This document shows, piece after piece, positions 6,382-13,446 of a stretch of DNA of 14,605 bases (positions are counted from its first letter, which is position 1; each line of letters begins with the position of its first letter). A program made the translations under genes and the position numbers. The DNA is from JAYOEY01 sp038120295 (GTDB taxonomy: Bacteria; Pseudomonadota; Alphaproteobacteria; MPNO01; UBA2964). The stretch covers positions 1 through 14,605 of the forward strand of contig JAYOLL010000047.1 in the NCBI GenBank assembly GCA_038120295.1, written 5' to 3'. The notes beneath the pieces were generated by a model. The model worked only from the letters and a program-made list of their open reading frames with translations, had not been told where the DNA came from and did no database searches.

Positions 6382-8745
6382 TTATCCCTTCTTCGCGTCC
6401 TGCATCGCCTGCCAGACCTTGAGCGGCGTGACGGGCATTTTCATATCATCGATCCCGAGCGGGCGCAGCGCGTCGACCACGGCGTTGAGGATCACCGCCG
6501 GCGCCGGCGTCGTGCCGCCCTCGCCGCCGGCCTTGACGCCGAGCGGGTTGGTCGGCGACGGCACCTCGTTGAGCTCGGTCACGAAATTCGGGAACTGGTC
6601 GGCGCGCGGCATGCCGTAATCCATGAAGGAGCCGGCGAGCGGCTGTCCGTCGGCGTCGAACACGCATTCCTCCCACATCGCCTGGCCGACGCCCTGGACG
6701 ATGCCGCCATGGGTCTGACCGTCGACGATCAGCGGGTTGATGGCGCGCCCGACATCGTCGACCGCAGCGTAGCGCACGATCTCGGGAACGCCGGTTTCCT
6801 CGTCGATCTCGATCTCGCAGATATGGCAGCCGTTGGGGAAGACCGGCGTGTGCATCTCGTTCGATTCGATGACCGACAACCCGCCTGCGAGGTCTTCCGG
6901 CAGATCGTTGCGGCCGCGCACCTCGCGGTCGAGCTGGTACAGCCCGATGCCCCGGTCGGTGCCCTTGATCATGAAATTGCCGTCGACGAACTCGATATCG
7001 TCGGCGGACGCCTCCAGCACCTCTTCGGCCAGCCGCTTTCCCTTCTCGATCAGGATGTCGGATGCCTTGACGATGACGGTGCCCGCCATGCGCATCGAGC
7101 GACCGGAATGCGACCCGCCGCCGACCTTGACGATATCGGTGTCGCCGACGATCACGTTGACGTCGTCGACCGGCAGGCCGAGCCACTCGGCGGCGACCTG
7201 GGCGAAGCTGGTCTCGTGCCCCTGTCCGCTCGGCTGGGTGCCGATCACCAGATCGACCCGCTCGTCCTCGCCCCGCACATGGATCTGGGTCTGTTCGACC
7301 GGCGTGCCGATGGAGGATTCGACGTAATGCGCGACGCCGCGCCCGAGCAGCTTGCCGCGCGCTTTCGCGTCCGCCTTGCGCGCCTCGAACCCGTCCCAGT
7401 CCGAATTGCGGATCGCCATGTCGAGCGATTTCTCGTACTTGCCGGAATCATAGACCATGCCGACGGCGTTGGTGTAGGGCATCTCGTCCTCGCGGACGAG
7501 GTTGCGGCGGCGCAGCGCGACGGGATCGAACCCGTATCCCTTCGCCACCTCTTCGACCAGCCGTTCGATGCAGTAGATGATCTCGGGCCGGCCGGAAGAG
7601 CGGTAGGCGTTGGTCGGCGGCGTATTGGAAAAGGTCGCGCGCGATCGCAGATGCGCCACCGGAATATGGTAGGAGCCGGTGATGATGCCGGACCCCTTCG
7701 ACAGCGGCGAGAGCGAGACGCAGCGCGCGCCGCAATTGCTGACATTGGAGGAACGCAGGGCAAGGAAATCGCCGTCCTTCGAGAGCGCCAGCTCGAAATC
7801 GACCAGCAGGTCGCGCCCCTGATAGTCGCTGACAAAGGCTTCCGACCGGTCGGCGGTCCATTTTACCGGCCGGCGAACCTTCTCCGCCGCCCAGGCCATC
7901 AGCGGGAACTCGATGAACACGCGGTTGCGGGTGCCGAAATTGCCGCCGACATCGGTCGCCACCACGCGGACCCTGTCCGCTTCGACGCCCAGCACGGTTG
8001 CGAATTCGCGTTTCTGCCGCACCACCCCGCCGCTGCCGGCATAGATCGTGTAGCGCCCCGACTCCTCGTCATAGACCGCCAGCACCGAGCGCGGCTCCAT
8101 CGGCACCCCGGTGACGCGGGGAATGTCGAAGGAAATTTTGAATACGTGATCGGCGCTCTCAAACGCCGCATCGGTCGCCGCCTTGTCGCCGAATTCGGTA
8201 TCGACGAAGACGTTGGTTTCGATCTGGTCCCACAGCTTCGGCGCGTCCGGCGCGGCGGCGGCGCGCGTGTGGGTGACCGAGGGCAGCGGTTCGAAATCGA
8301 TGAAGACGGCTTCCACCGCATCCTGCGCCTGCGCCTTCGTTTCCGCCACCACGAGCACCAGCGCCTCGCCGACATGGCGCGCGCGATCGGTCGGCAGCAG
8401 CGTGTGGACGCCGATGAAGTTGTCGTCGCCGACCTTGCCGCCCGGCGCGTGCAGCTTCATGTCGAAATTGGTGCTGGGAAACGGGCTGTGGGGGATCTGG
8501 CCGAGATTCTCGGTTTCGAGGTCCCTGCCGGTGAAAACGCCGAGCACGCCCGGCATGGCGGCGGCCTCAGCCGTATCGATAGACAGGATCTTCGAGTGCG
8601 CCACGGGTGAGCGCACCAGCGCCCCCCAGACCTGGCCGTCGGCGCTCCAGTCGTCGGTAAACCGCCCGTTGCCGGTCAGCAGTCGGTTATCTTCCTTGCG
8701 CCGTACCGGCTGGCCTATCGCGCGATCGCCGATTGATCCGTCCAT
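6382..8745 (-). CDS. Xanthine dehydrogenase-family molybdopterin-binding (large) subunit
   Basis: 787-residue catalytic subunit of a molybdenum hydroxylase (CoxL/XdhB/QorL superfamily), which uses water to hydroxylate a C-H bond, often on an N-heterocycle, aldehyde or CO. Domain 1 is the a/b hammerhead (about 10-160: GQPVRRKEDNRLLTGNGRF). Domain 2 binds the molybdopterin cytosine dinucleotide. Motifs are GGNFG (267-271), AYRSSGR (380-386, where form II CoxL-like proteins usually have AYRGAGR), GQGHET (507-512), GSHSGRSMRMAG (544-555) and GGEGGT with the likely catalytic Glu (E742). The form I CO dehydrogenase motif AYRCSFR is absent, so true CO oxidation is unlikely. Of two ATGs 9 bp apart, the one at 8745 has AGGGA 9 nt upstream; the other (8754) has no spacing. 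The FAD (CoxM) and 2Fe-2S (CoxS) partner subunits are absent from the window. It is the first gene of the minus-strand cluster. Confidence 0.92.
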   Translation of the reverse strand: MDGSIGDRAIGQPVRRKEDNRLLTGNGRFTDDWSADGQVWGALVRSPVAHSKILSIDTAEAAAMPGVLGVFTGRDLETENLGQIPHSPFPSTNFDMKLHAPGGKVGDDNFIGVHTLLPTDRARHVGEALVLVVAETKAQAQDAVEAVFIDFEPLPSVTHTRAAAAPDAPKLWDQIETNVFVDTEFGDKAATDAAFESADHVFKISFDIPRVTGVPMEPRSVLAVYDEESGRYTIYAGSGGVVRQKREFATVLGVEADRVRVVATDVGGNFGTRNRVFIEFPLMAWAAEKVRRPVKWTADRSEAFVSDYQGRDLLVDFELALSKDGDFLALRSSNVSNCGARCVSLSPLSKGSGIITGSYHIPVAHLRSRATFSNTPPTNAYRSSGRPEIIYCIERLVEEVAKGYGFDPVALRRRNLVREDEMPYTNAVGMVYDSGKYEKSLDMAIRNSDWDGFEARKADAKARGKLLGRGVAHYVESSIGTPVEQTQIHVRGEDERVDLVIGTQPSGQGHETSFAQVAAEWLGLPVDDVNVIVGDTDIVKVGGGSHSGRSMRMAGTVIVKASDILIEKGKRLAEEVLEASADDIEFVDGNFMIKGTDRGIGLYQLDREVRGRNDLPEDLAGGLSVIESNEMHTPVFPNGCHICEIEIDEETGVPEIVRYAAVDDVGRAINPLIVDGQTHGGIVQGVGQAMWEECVFDADGQPLAGSFMDYGMPRADQFPNFVTELNEVPSPTNPLGVKAGGEGGTTPAPAVILNAVVDALRPLGIDDMKMPVTPLKVWQAMQDAKKG

Positions 8746-8772
8746 CGGTCCCATTCCCTGAAATTCCGTGAT

Positions 8773-8827
8773 CCATACGGGTGCGTATGGTGGGCATTTC
8801 CTATCGCGGATAGGGGTTAGCGGTCAA
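8773..8827 (-). promoter_or_regulatory. Candidate control region for the hydroxylase operon with two inverted repeats
   Basis: In the gap between the divergent hydroxylase and exporter genes are two perfect short palindromes: CCATACG-GGTG-CGTATGG (8773-8790) and CCTATC-GCG-GATAGG (8800-8814). On the minus strand TTGACC (8827-8822) could be a -35 box; at 17-bp spacing the second palindrome falls on the -10 position, although no good -10 hexamer is present. This fits operator-controlled transcription toward the hydroxylase gene. No regulator gene is adjacent. Confidence 0.35.
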
Positions 8828-8950
8828 TTCGTATCCGGCCCGAACCTATATCCGAACGGAAACCCGCGCGGAAAAAACTCCGCCAAGGCCATGGGCGAAC
8901 CGGGAATGGGGGACTAAGCTTTTCGAAACTCTCTGGAACGAAGGGCCCGA

Positions 8951-10201
8951 ATGGCCGACAAGCCGGATTTCAGCACCGCGTGGCAGACCCTGTCGCTGCC
9001 CAGCTTCCGCAACTACATGGCGGGCAATATCGTCTCGCAGCTGGGGCTGTGGACGCAGCGGATCGGCGTGCAGTGGCTGACCTGGTCGCTGACGGAAAGT
9101 CCGTTCTGGCTGGGGCTGATCGCCGCCGCCGAGTTCTTCCCGATCATCGTGATGTCGCCGCTGGGCGGCGCGATGGCCGACCGGCTGCACCCGATAACCG
9201 CCCTCAAGATCTATCTCGCCCTCGCCGGGGCGATCTCGGCGGTGATCGCCTGGCTGACCTTTGCCGGTCTGATCACGCCGGAAATCCTGTTCGTGCTGGT
9301 CTTCGCCAACAGCGCGGTGATGGGGTTCAACTACCCGCTGCGGGTCGCCATCGTCCACCGGCTGGTGCCGCGCGACTCGCTGACATCGGCCATCAGCCTC
9401 AACTCAGTCGGGTTCAATATCAGCCGCATCTTCGGCCCGATGTTCGCCGGTTTCCTGATCGCCGCCTGGGGCGTCGAGATCTCGGTCAGCTTCACCGTGT
9501 TCGCCGATATCGTGTTTATCGCCGCGCTGTTCTTCGTGGTCCTGCTGACCGCGCCGGAAAAGAAGAAACAGTCGCCGGTCAGCGAAATCCCGAAGGAAAT
9601 CATGGAGGGGTTCCGCTACGTCATCGACCATCCGGGGATCAGCCGGCTGCTGCTGATCCTGATCGTGGGCTCGATCTTCGGCCGGCCCTTCACCGACCTG
9701 TTTGCGGGCTTCGCGGACGTGGTTTTCAACATGGGGGCGGAAGGGCTCGCCCTGCTGACCTCGGCCCAGGGGGTTGGCGCGGCGATCGGCAGCGTGGTTC
9801 TGGCGGGCTATGCGGGCATTATCGGGCTGACCCGCAAGATGGTGTTCTACGTGCTGGTGCTGGCCATTGGCGTCGCCGGGTTCGCCGCGACCGATTTCTT
9901 CTGGATCGGGTTGCTGATGTCAGCGGTGACGGGTTACGCGCTGGTCATGCTGGGGGTGATCGAACAGACGCTGATGCAGGCCCCGGTGCCGATCCCGATG
10001 CGCGGCAGGGTGGCGAGCGTCTATATCGCCTTCGTGCGCGGATGCCCGGGCATCGGCGCCTTCCTGATGGGCGCGCTGGCGGAAGATTTTGGGCTGCAGG
10101 CCCCCATTGCCGGCGGCGCGGCCGTGTGCCTGATCCTGTGGATCTGGGCCAGACGGCGCCAGGACAAAATGGCGGAAACGCTCGAGACCGAGCCGCCCTG
10201 A
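8951..10201 (+). CDS. MFS transporter, EntS-like (MFS_3) family
   Basis: A 416-residue inner-membrane major-facilitator protein, most like the EntS/MFS_3 exporters of small molecules. Hydrophobic segments typical of a 10-12-helix MFS protein run from about residue 25 to 400. The loop after helix 2 has the motif-A signature PLGGAMADRL (70-79). A charged central loop (EKKKQ, about 203-207) separates the two halves, and MRGRVASVY (350-358) matches the RGRV motif of this subfamily. AAGG lies about 7 nt upstream of the ATG at 8951. It is transcribed divergently from the molybdenum hydroxylase operon, so export or uptake of the same pathway's substrate or product is plausible, but the substrate is unknown. 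A 31-bp perfect hairpin begins 11 bp after the stop and may stabilise or end the transcript. Confidence 0.88.
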   Translation: MADKPDFSTAWQTLSLPSFRNYMAGNIVSQLGLWTQRIGVQWLTWSLTESPFWLGLIAAAEFFPIIVMSPLGGAMADRLHPITALKIYLALAGAISAVIAWLTFAGLITPEILFVLVFANSAVMGFNYPLRVAIVHRLVPRDSLTSAISLNSVGFNISRIFGPMFAGFLIAAWGVEISVSFTVFADIVFIAALFFVVLLTAPEKKKQSPVSEIPKEIMEGFRYVIDHPGISRLLLILIVGSIFGRPFTDLFAGFADVVFNMGAEGLALLTSAQGVGAAIGSVVLAGYAGIIGLTRKMVFYVLVLAIGVAGFAATDFFWIGLLMSAVTGYALVMLGVIEQTLMQAPVPIPMRGRVASVYIAFVRGCPGIGAFLMGALAEDFGLQAPIAGGAAVCLILWIWARRRQDKMAETLETEPP

Positions 10202-10211
10202 TTCGAAAACG

Positions 10212-10287
10212 GCACCAGCCCTCTCCCCCACCCGGCCACCCACGGGATGATCCTATTGGGTGGCCGGGTGGGGGAGAGGGCTGGTGC
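10212..10287. repeat. 31-bp perfect inverted repeat (giant hairpin)
   Basis: Arms 10212-10242 and 10257-10287 are exact reverse complements over 31 bp, with a 14-nt loop. The left arm starts GCACCAGCCCTCTCCCCC and ends CGGCCACCCA. No T-run follows, so it is better described as a dispersed palindromic or MITE-like element than as a classic terminator. Its sequence resembles, but is not the same as, the CCCTCCCCC elements at 3923-4152. Confidence 0.8.
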
Positions 10288-10442
10288 GAGTTCGTGCATG
10301 CGAACAAAAGGCGCGCATTCGCGCCGACGATTCGGGCATCTGATTCTATTTATCCACAGGAGGGCCCTTTAACCGGATATTGATCGTCCATATGTCATGA
10401 GAAGCGGCTATAGTTGTTTTTCAAGGCGCAAGTAGAAGACCG

Positions 10443-10913
10443 TTGCTGAAATCGTTCCTTACTGTTGCTCTGGCTGTCAGCGTTCTGGCCGGACCGGTCC
10501 GTGCGGCAGAAAAGGAAATCGTCGGCAAGGCGGTCGCGCTCGACGGCGCGACGCTGCGGGTCACCCCGGATGGCGCCAAGAAACCCGTCACGGTCAGGAT
10601 ATCGGCGGTTGAGGCCCCGGAAATGAGCGTCTGGCCCTGGGGGCCGCGAGCGCGCGGTACGCTCGACCTGTTCCTGCGCAATTATGACAGCCGTGTTGCC
10701 TGCACCCCCAAGGGGCAGGACGAGCTGATGCTGGTCGGCCAGTGCCGCATGGTCGCGGACAATCGCGAACAGGAACTCGATGTCGGCGCCATTATGGTCA
10801 GGTCGGGCTACGCGGTGGAAAACCGCGCTGTCGGCGGCGGCGTCTACAGCAAGGCGGAAGTCGACGCCTGGCGCAACAATCTGGGCGTCTGGGCCAAGTT
10901 CTGGGCGAAGTGA
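10443..10913 (+). CDS. Secreted thermonuclease (SNase)-like protein
   Basis: A 156-residue exported protein. Residues 1-21 are a Sec signal peptide (KS, then FLTVALAVSVLAG, with cleavage after VRA). The mature part follows the SNase/OB-fold pattern: GKAVALDGATLRV (first strands), VRISAVEAPE (R52 and E60 aligned with the catalytic Arg and Glu of SNase), ADNREQELDVGAIMVRSGYAV (R108 as the second catalytic Arg) and a C-terminal AEVDAWRNNLGVWAKFW. C87 and C101 could form a disulfide. The usual calcium-site aspartates are only partly present (LDGAT rather than DGDT), so nuclease activity is uncertain. The start is TTG at 10443: it is the only usable start after an upstream in-frame stop (10398-10400), and the signal peptide begins right there. 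A TATAGT at 10409-10414 may be the -10 box. The 16-bp tandem array begins 10 nt after its stop. Confidence 0.75.
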   Translation: MLKSFLTVALAVSVLAGPVRAAEKEIVGKAVALDGATLRVTPDGAKKPVTVRISAVEAPEMSVWPWGPRARGTLDLFLRNYDSRVACTPKGQDELMLVGQCRMVADNREQELDVGAIMVRSGYAVENRAVGGGVYSKAEVDAWRNNLGVWAKFWAK

Positions 10914-10922
10914 TTTTGGTTT

Positions 10923-11157
10923 GGTCCGATTAGGGTCTGGTCCGATTAGGGTCTGGTCCGATTAGGGTCTGNNNNNNNNNNNNNNNNNNNNNNNNNNNNN
11001 NNNNNNNNNNNNNNNNNNNNNNNNNNNNNNNNNNNNNNNNNNNNNNNNNNNNNNNNNNNNNNNNNNNNNNNTGGTTTGGTCCGATTAGGGTCTGGTCCGA
11101 TTAGGGTCTGGTCCGATTAGGGTCTGATCCGATTAGGGTGTGATCCGATCAGGACCT
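10923..11157. repeat. Tandem array of a 16-bp unit, interrupted by an assembly gap
   Basis: The unit is GGTCCGATTAGGGTCT. There are three exact copies left of the gap (10923-10970). Right of it are three exact copies (11078-11125), then two diverging ones: GATCCGATTAGGGTGT (11126-11141) and GATCCGATCAGGACCT (11142-11157). The array fills the whole space between two convergent genes: the SNase-like stop is 10 nt before it and the dioxygenase stop 2 nt after it. No spacers (not CRISPR), hairpin or reading frame is seen. True copy number is unknown because of the Ns. Confidence 0.9.
10972..11071. other. Assembly gap (100 N)
   Basis: Exactly 100 Ns, a conventional placeholder length. The 55 bases before the gap (10917-10971) are identical to the 55 bases after it (11072-11126), so the two contigs probably overlap and the gap may contain no missing sequence. 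Confidence 0.97.
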
Positions 11158-11158
11158 A

Positions 11159-12028
11159 TCAGGCGGCCTGCGCCACGGGCCTCAGCCACTCGCCGCCGAT
11201 CACGATGCGGTGCATGACGCGGCGGTGACCGGGATAATCGTCGAGCGCGTAATGCAGCACCGAACGGTTGTCCCACAGGGCGAGATCGCCGTCGGTCCAG
11301 CTATAGCGGCAGACATGTTCGGGCCGCGTCGCTACCTCCGCCAGGTAATTCATCAGCGGCAGGCTTTCCGCCCGCGTCCAGCCGTCGATCCGCTCCGAAT
11401 ATTTGGGGCTGTAATAAAGCAGCCGGCGGCCGGTGTCGGGATGGATCGCAATTAACGGGTGGGTCGCCTCGAGCCCGGCCCATTTTTCGCGGATGTCGCG
11501 GTAGAATTCCTCCGTCACATCGGGACTCGGCTGTCCGTCGCTGCCGTACAGCCGCGATTTGACATGCACGGTCGACAGCCCTTCCAGCATGGTCCGCATC
11601 CCGTCCGACAGCGCGTCGCAGGCCGCGCCGAGATGGGCGAACATGGTGTCGCCGCCGAACGGCGGCAGCTCGACCGCCGCCAGCATGGTCACATAGTTCG
11701 GATGCGGGTGAAACGACTGGTCCATGTGCCAGAACCCGCCGATATTGCGCCCGTCCTGCGGCTCGCGCGCCACCAGCCGCACCTGCTGCTCCCCGTCGAC
11801 CCCGGTCATCCCGGTCGCGTAATCGTTGACGTCGAGCTGCCCGAACCGGCGGGCGAAGGCGGCCTGTTCCGCAGGCGTCAGATGCTGGCCGCGAAAGAAG
11901 ATCGCGCCGCGCTCGTGCAGAACATTCCGTATTTCGGAAAAAATCGCATCGTCGAGCGGCGCTTTCAGATCGACGCCGGAGATTTCCGCGCCGGACTGCG
12001 CCGAGAGCGGCCTGATGGTGAGAGTCAT
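11159..12028 (-). CDS. TauD/TfdA-family Fe(II)/2-oxoglutarate-dependent dioxygenase (taurine dioxygenase-like)
   Basis: 289-residue cytoplasmic oxygenase. It would couple oxidative decarboxylation of 2-oxoglutarate to hydroxylation, classically releasing sulfite from taurine or cleaving aryloxyalkanoate ethers. The start MTLTIRPLSAQSGAEISGVDL is the canonical TauD N-terminus, and GGAAAGG lies 7 nt upstream of the ATG at 12028; an upstream extension of the frame into repeat DNA is rejected. The iron ligands H101-x-D103 (GFWHMDQSFHP) and H259 (NRSVLHYALDDY) and the 2-oxoglutarate-binding R270, with R274 (GHRRVMHR), keep the spacing of E. coli TauD (H99, D101, H255, R266, R270). Length is normal. 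Substrate cannot be assigned: TauD, TfdA and alkylsulfatase members share these motifs. No taurine transporter genes are adjacent. It is divergent from a second, distant dioxygenase. Confidence 0.9.
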   Translation of the reverse strand: MTLTIRPLSAQSGAEISGVDLKAPLDDAIFSEIRNVLHERGAIFFRGQHLTPAEQAAFARRFGQLDVNDYATGMTGVDGEQQVRLVAREPQDGRNIGGFWHMDQSFHPHPNYVTMLAAVELPPFGGDTMFAHLGAACDALSDGMRTMLEGLSTVHVKSRLYGSDGQPSPDVTEEFYRDIREKWAGLEATHPLIAIHPDTGRRLLYYSPKYSERIDGWTRAESLPLMNYLAEVATRPEHVCRYSWTDGDLALWDNRSVLHYALDDYPGHRRVMHRIVIGGEWLRPVAQAA

Positions 12029-12148
12029 GCGCGCGCCTTTCCGGTTGAGGTGTGCATTCTGCCGCAGAATGCGGGGCGCGCAAACGGGGGGATGGCCCCT
12101 CCCGCCAACCACAACAACAATCGTCATGCCCAGGCAATCAAATAGCCC

Positions 12149-12231
12149 GTCATCACCGGGCTTGACCCGGTGATCTCCCTCCGATTTAAGCTCGTTGGCG
12201 AAAGATGCTCGGGTCCGGGCCCGGGCATGAC
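12149..12231. repeat. REPIN-like doublet of palindromic repeats
   Basis: An 83-bp element bounded by GTCAT (12149-12153) and ATGAC (12227-12231). The left hairpin is ATCACCGGG-CTTGA-CCCGGTGAT (12152-12174). The right hairpin is ATGCTCGGG / CCCGGGCAT with one mismatch (12205-12228). The ends match those of the doublet at 5334-5432. It occupies most of the 305-bp gap between the divergent dioxygenases; I see no convincing promoter elsewhere in that gap. Confidence 0.65.
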
Positions 12232-12333
12232 GTGTTCTTTTGGAGAGGCCGGAATGGGCATGACCGGAAGCCCATCTGGATCGTCCCTTCTGCCCGTGGC
12301 AGAATAGCGGGAATAGCAAGGGAGGACCCCACC

Positions 12334-13398
12334 ATGCCGTTTCGCCCCGCCGACCGCAGGCGCGAGCCTGCCATCCCGATGCAGCCCCTGGTCGACCCCG
12401 CCGGATGGACTGCTGACGACCTCGCCGCGAACGACGAGTGGATTTACCAGCTGTCCGAAACGGAAATCGGCGAAATCCGCGACGCGGTCGAAGCCAACAG
12501 ACGGGCCGGGCGCGACATCCTCGATATTACGCGCGAAGACTTCCCGCTGCCGACCCTCGATGTGGGGCTGCGGGCGCTCTATGACGAGCTGCTGGAGGGG
12601 CGCGGCTTCTTCCTGATGCGCGGCATGCCGGTCGACGAATTCGACAAGGATGAGGCCGGCATCGCCTTCTGGGGGCTGGGGCTGCGTTTCGGACGGCCGC
12701 TGTCGCAGAACCCGAAGGGCCACATGCTGGGCCATGTGAAGGATTTCGGTGGCGATTACGCCGACCCGCTGGTGCGCGGCTATCAGACCGCGGCGGAGAT
12801 GTCGTTCCATTCCGACCAGTGCGATTACGTCGCCCTGATGTGCATGCAGCCGTCGAAATCCGGCGGGGCGAGCCGCATCGCCAGCACGGTGACGCTCTAT
12901 AACCGGATGCTGGAGAAATACCCCGACCTGGTCGAGGAGCTGACGGCGGAGTTCTACATCACCAAGCACGGCGAGACGAAGCCGGGCGAGGACCCCTGGT
13001 ACAAAATGCCGCTGTTTTCCTTCCATGACGGGTATTTCACCGCCCGCGGCGCCGGCGCGCATATCAGGAAGGCGCGGAGCCTGCCCGGCGTGCCGCCCTT
13101 CACCGGGGCCCAGGAAAAGGCGCTCGCCGCCTATCAGGAAATGGCGCGCGAGATCTATTTCGACATGGATTTCCGCCCCGGCGACATCCAGCTGCTGCAC
13201 AACCACGTGACGCTGCACACCCGCACCGCCTTCGAGGACTGGCCCGAACCGGACCGCAAGCGCCATCTGATGCGGCTATGGCTCGCCGAGGACCGCGGCG
13301 GCCGCCCGGTGGTGGACGGGTTCCGCGAGAACATTCAGGGGATCGAGACGGAGGGGACGGTGCCGTGTGCGCCGGTAGATGCGTTCGAGGCGGCTTGA
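12334..13398 (+). CDS. TauD/TfdA-family dioxygenase, long form
   Basis: 354-residue predicted Fe(II)/2-oxoglutarate-type oxygenase from a TauD-like branch distinct from the gene at 11159. The ATG at 12334 has a strong AAGGGAGGA 8 nt upstream; the frame is open further left, but that part lies in repeat DNA. The N-terminal extension (1-80, with WTADDL and LSETEIGEI) is typical of this longer group. GFFLMRGMPVDEF (91-103) is the core strand. Iron ligands are H159-S-D161 in MSFHSDQCDYVAL, and the distal His is H295 in NHVTLHTRTAFEDW. R310 and R314 (RKRHLMRLWL) are candidates for 2-oxoglutarate binding. Members of this group are often annotated only as TauD/TfdA family, with unknown substrate. 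The gene is divergent from the shorter dioxygenase, which suggests a shared regulatory region although repeats fill it. The downstream AT-rich gene starts 48 bp after its stop. Confidence 0.88.
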   Translation: MPFRPADRRREPAIPMQPLVDPAGWTADDLAANDEWIYQLSETEIGEIRDAVEANRRAGRDILDITREDFPLPTLDVGLRALYDELLEGRGFFLMRGMPVDEFDKDEAGIAFWGLGLRFGRPLSQNPKGHMLGHVKDFGGDYADPLVRGYQTAAEMSFHSDQCDYVALMCMQPSKSGGASRIASTVTLYNRMLEKYPDLVEELTAEFYITKHGETKPGEDPWYKMPLFSFHDGYFTARGAGAHIRKARSLPGVPPFTGAQEKALAAYQEMAREIYFDMDFRPGDIQLLHNHVTLHTRTAFEDWPEPDRKRHLMRLWLAEDRGGRPVVDGFRENIQGIETEGTVPCAPVDAFEAA

Positions 13399-13446
13399 GA
13401 TCTCTACACGGTTGGAAAAGAATTTTTTCAAAAAGGTGATTGAGAT

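Noticed and set aside
6709..8610. Plus-strand open frame of 633 codons opposite the molybdenum hydroxylase
   Set aside because: It reads as a composition-driven shadow with no domain pattern. The minus strand carries all family motifs in order.
6382..8745. Aerobic CO dehydrogenase large subunit (CoxL form I)
   Set aside because: The diagnostic AYRCSFR loop is absent (AYRSSGR instead) and no CoxM/CoxS genes flank it.
8951..10201. Siderophore export cluster (EntS-like)
   Set aside because: No siderophore synthesis or TonB-receptor gene is nearby. EntS similarity only places the transporter in the MFS_3 group.
8980..10383. Plus-strand open frame overlapping the exporter in another frame
   Set aside because: It lacks hydrophobic periodicity, is rich in Arg/Gly/Asp and runs through the 31-bp hairpin. 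The MFS frame is the real one.
10923..11157. Possible CRISPR array
   Set aside because: The 16-bp units are directly adjacent, without variable spacers, and no cas gene is present.
10923..11157. Telomere-like repeat (each unit contains TTAGGG)
   Set aside because: The hexamer is embedded in a 16-bp unit, is not itself tandem, and lies between two bacterial genes. The match is coincidental.
11159..12028. Naming the short dioxygenase tauD outright
   Set aside because: Motifs fit the superfamily, but there is no tauABC or sulfonate context, and substrate cannot be separated from TfdA or alkylsulfatase relatives by eye.
12124..13266. Minus-strand open frame of 380 codons opposite the long dioxygenase
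   Set aside because: It is antisense to a gene with clear iron and 2-oxoglutarate motifs and starts within repeat DNA. No family is recognised.
13410..13432. Imperfect palindrome (TTGGAAAAGAATTTTTTCAA) before the AlbA_2 gene as operator or terminator
   Set aside because: Only about 7 of 10 positions pair and the AT-rich context makes this likely by chance.
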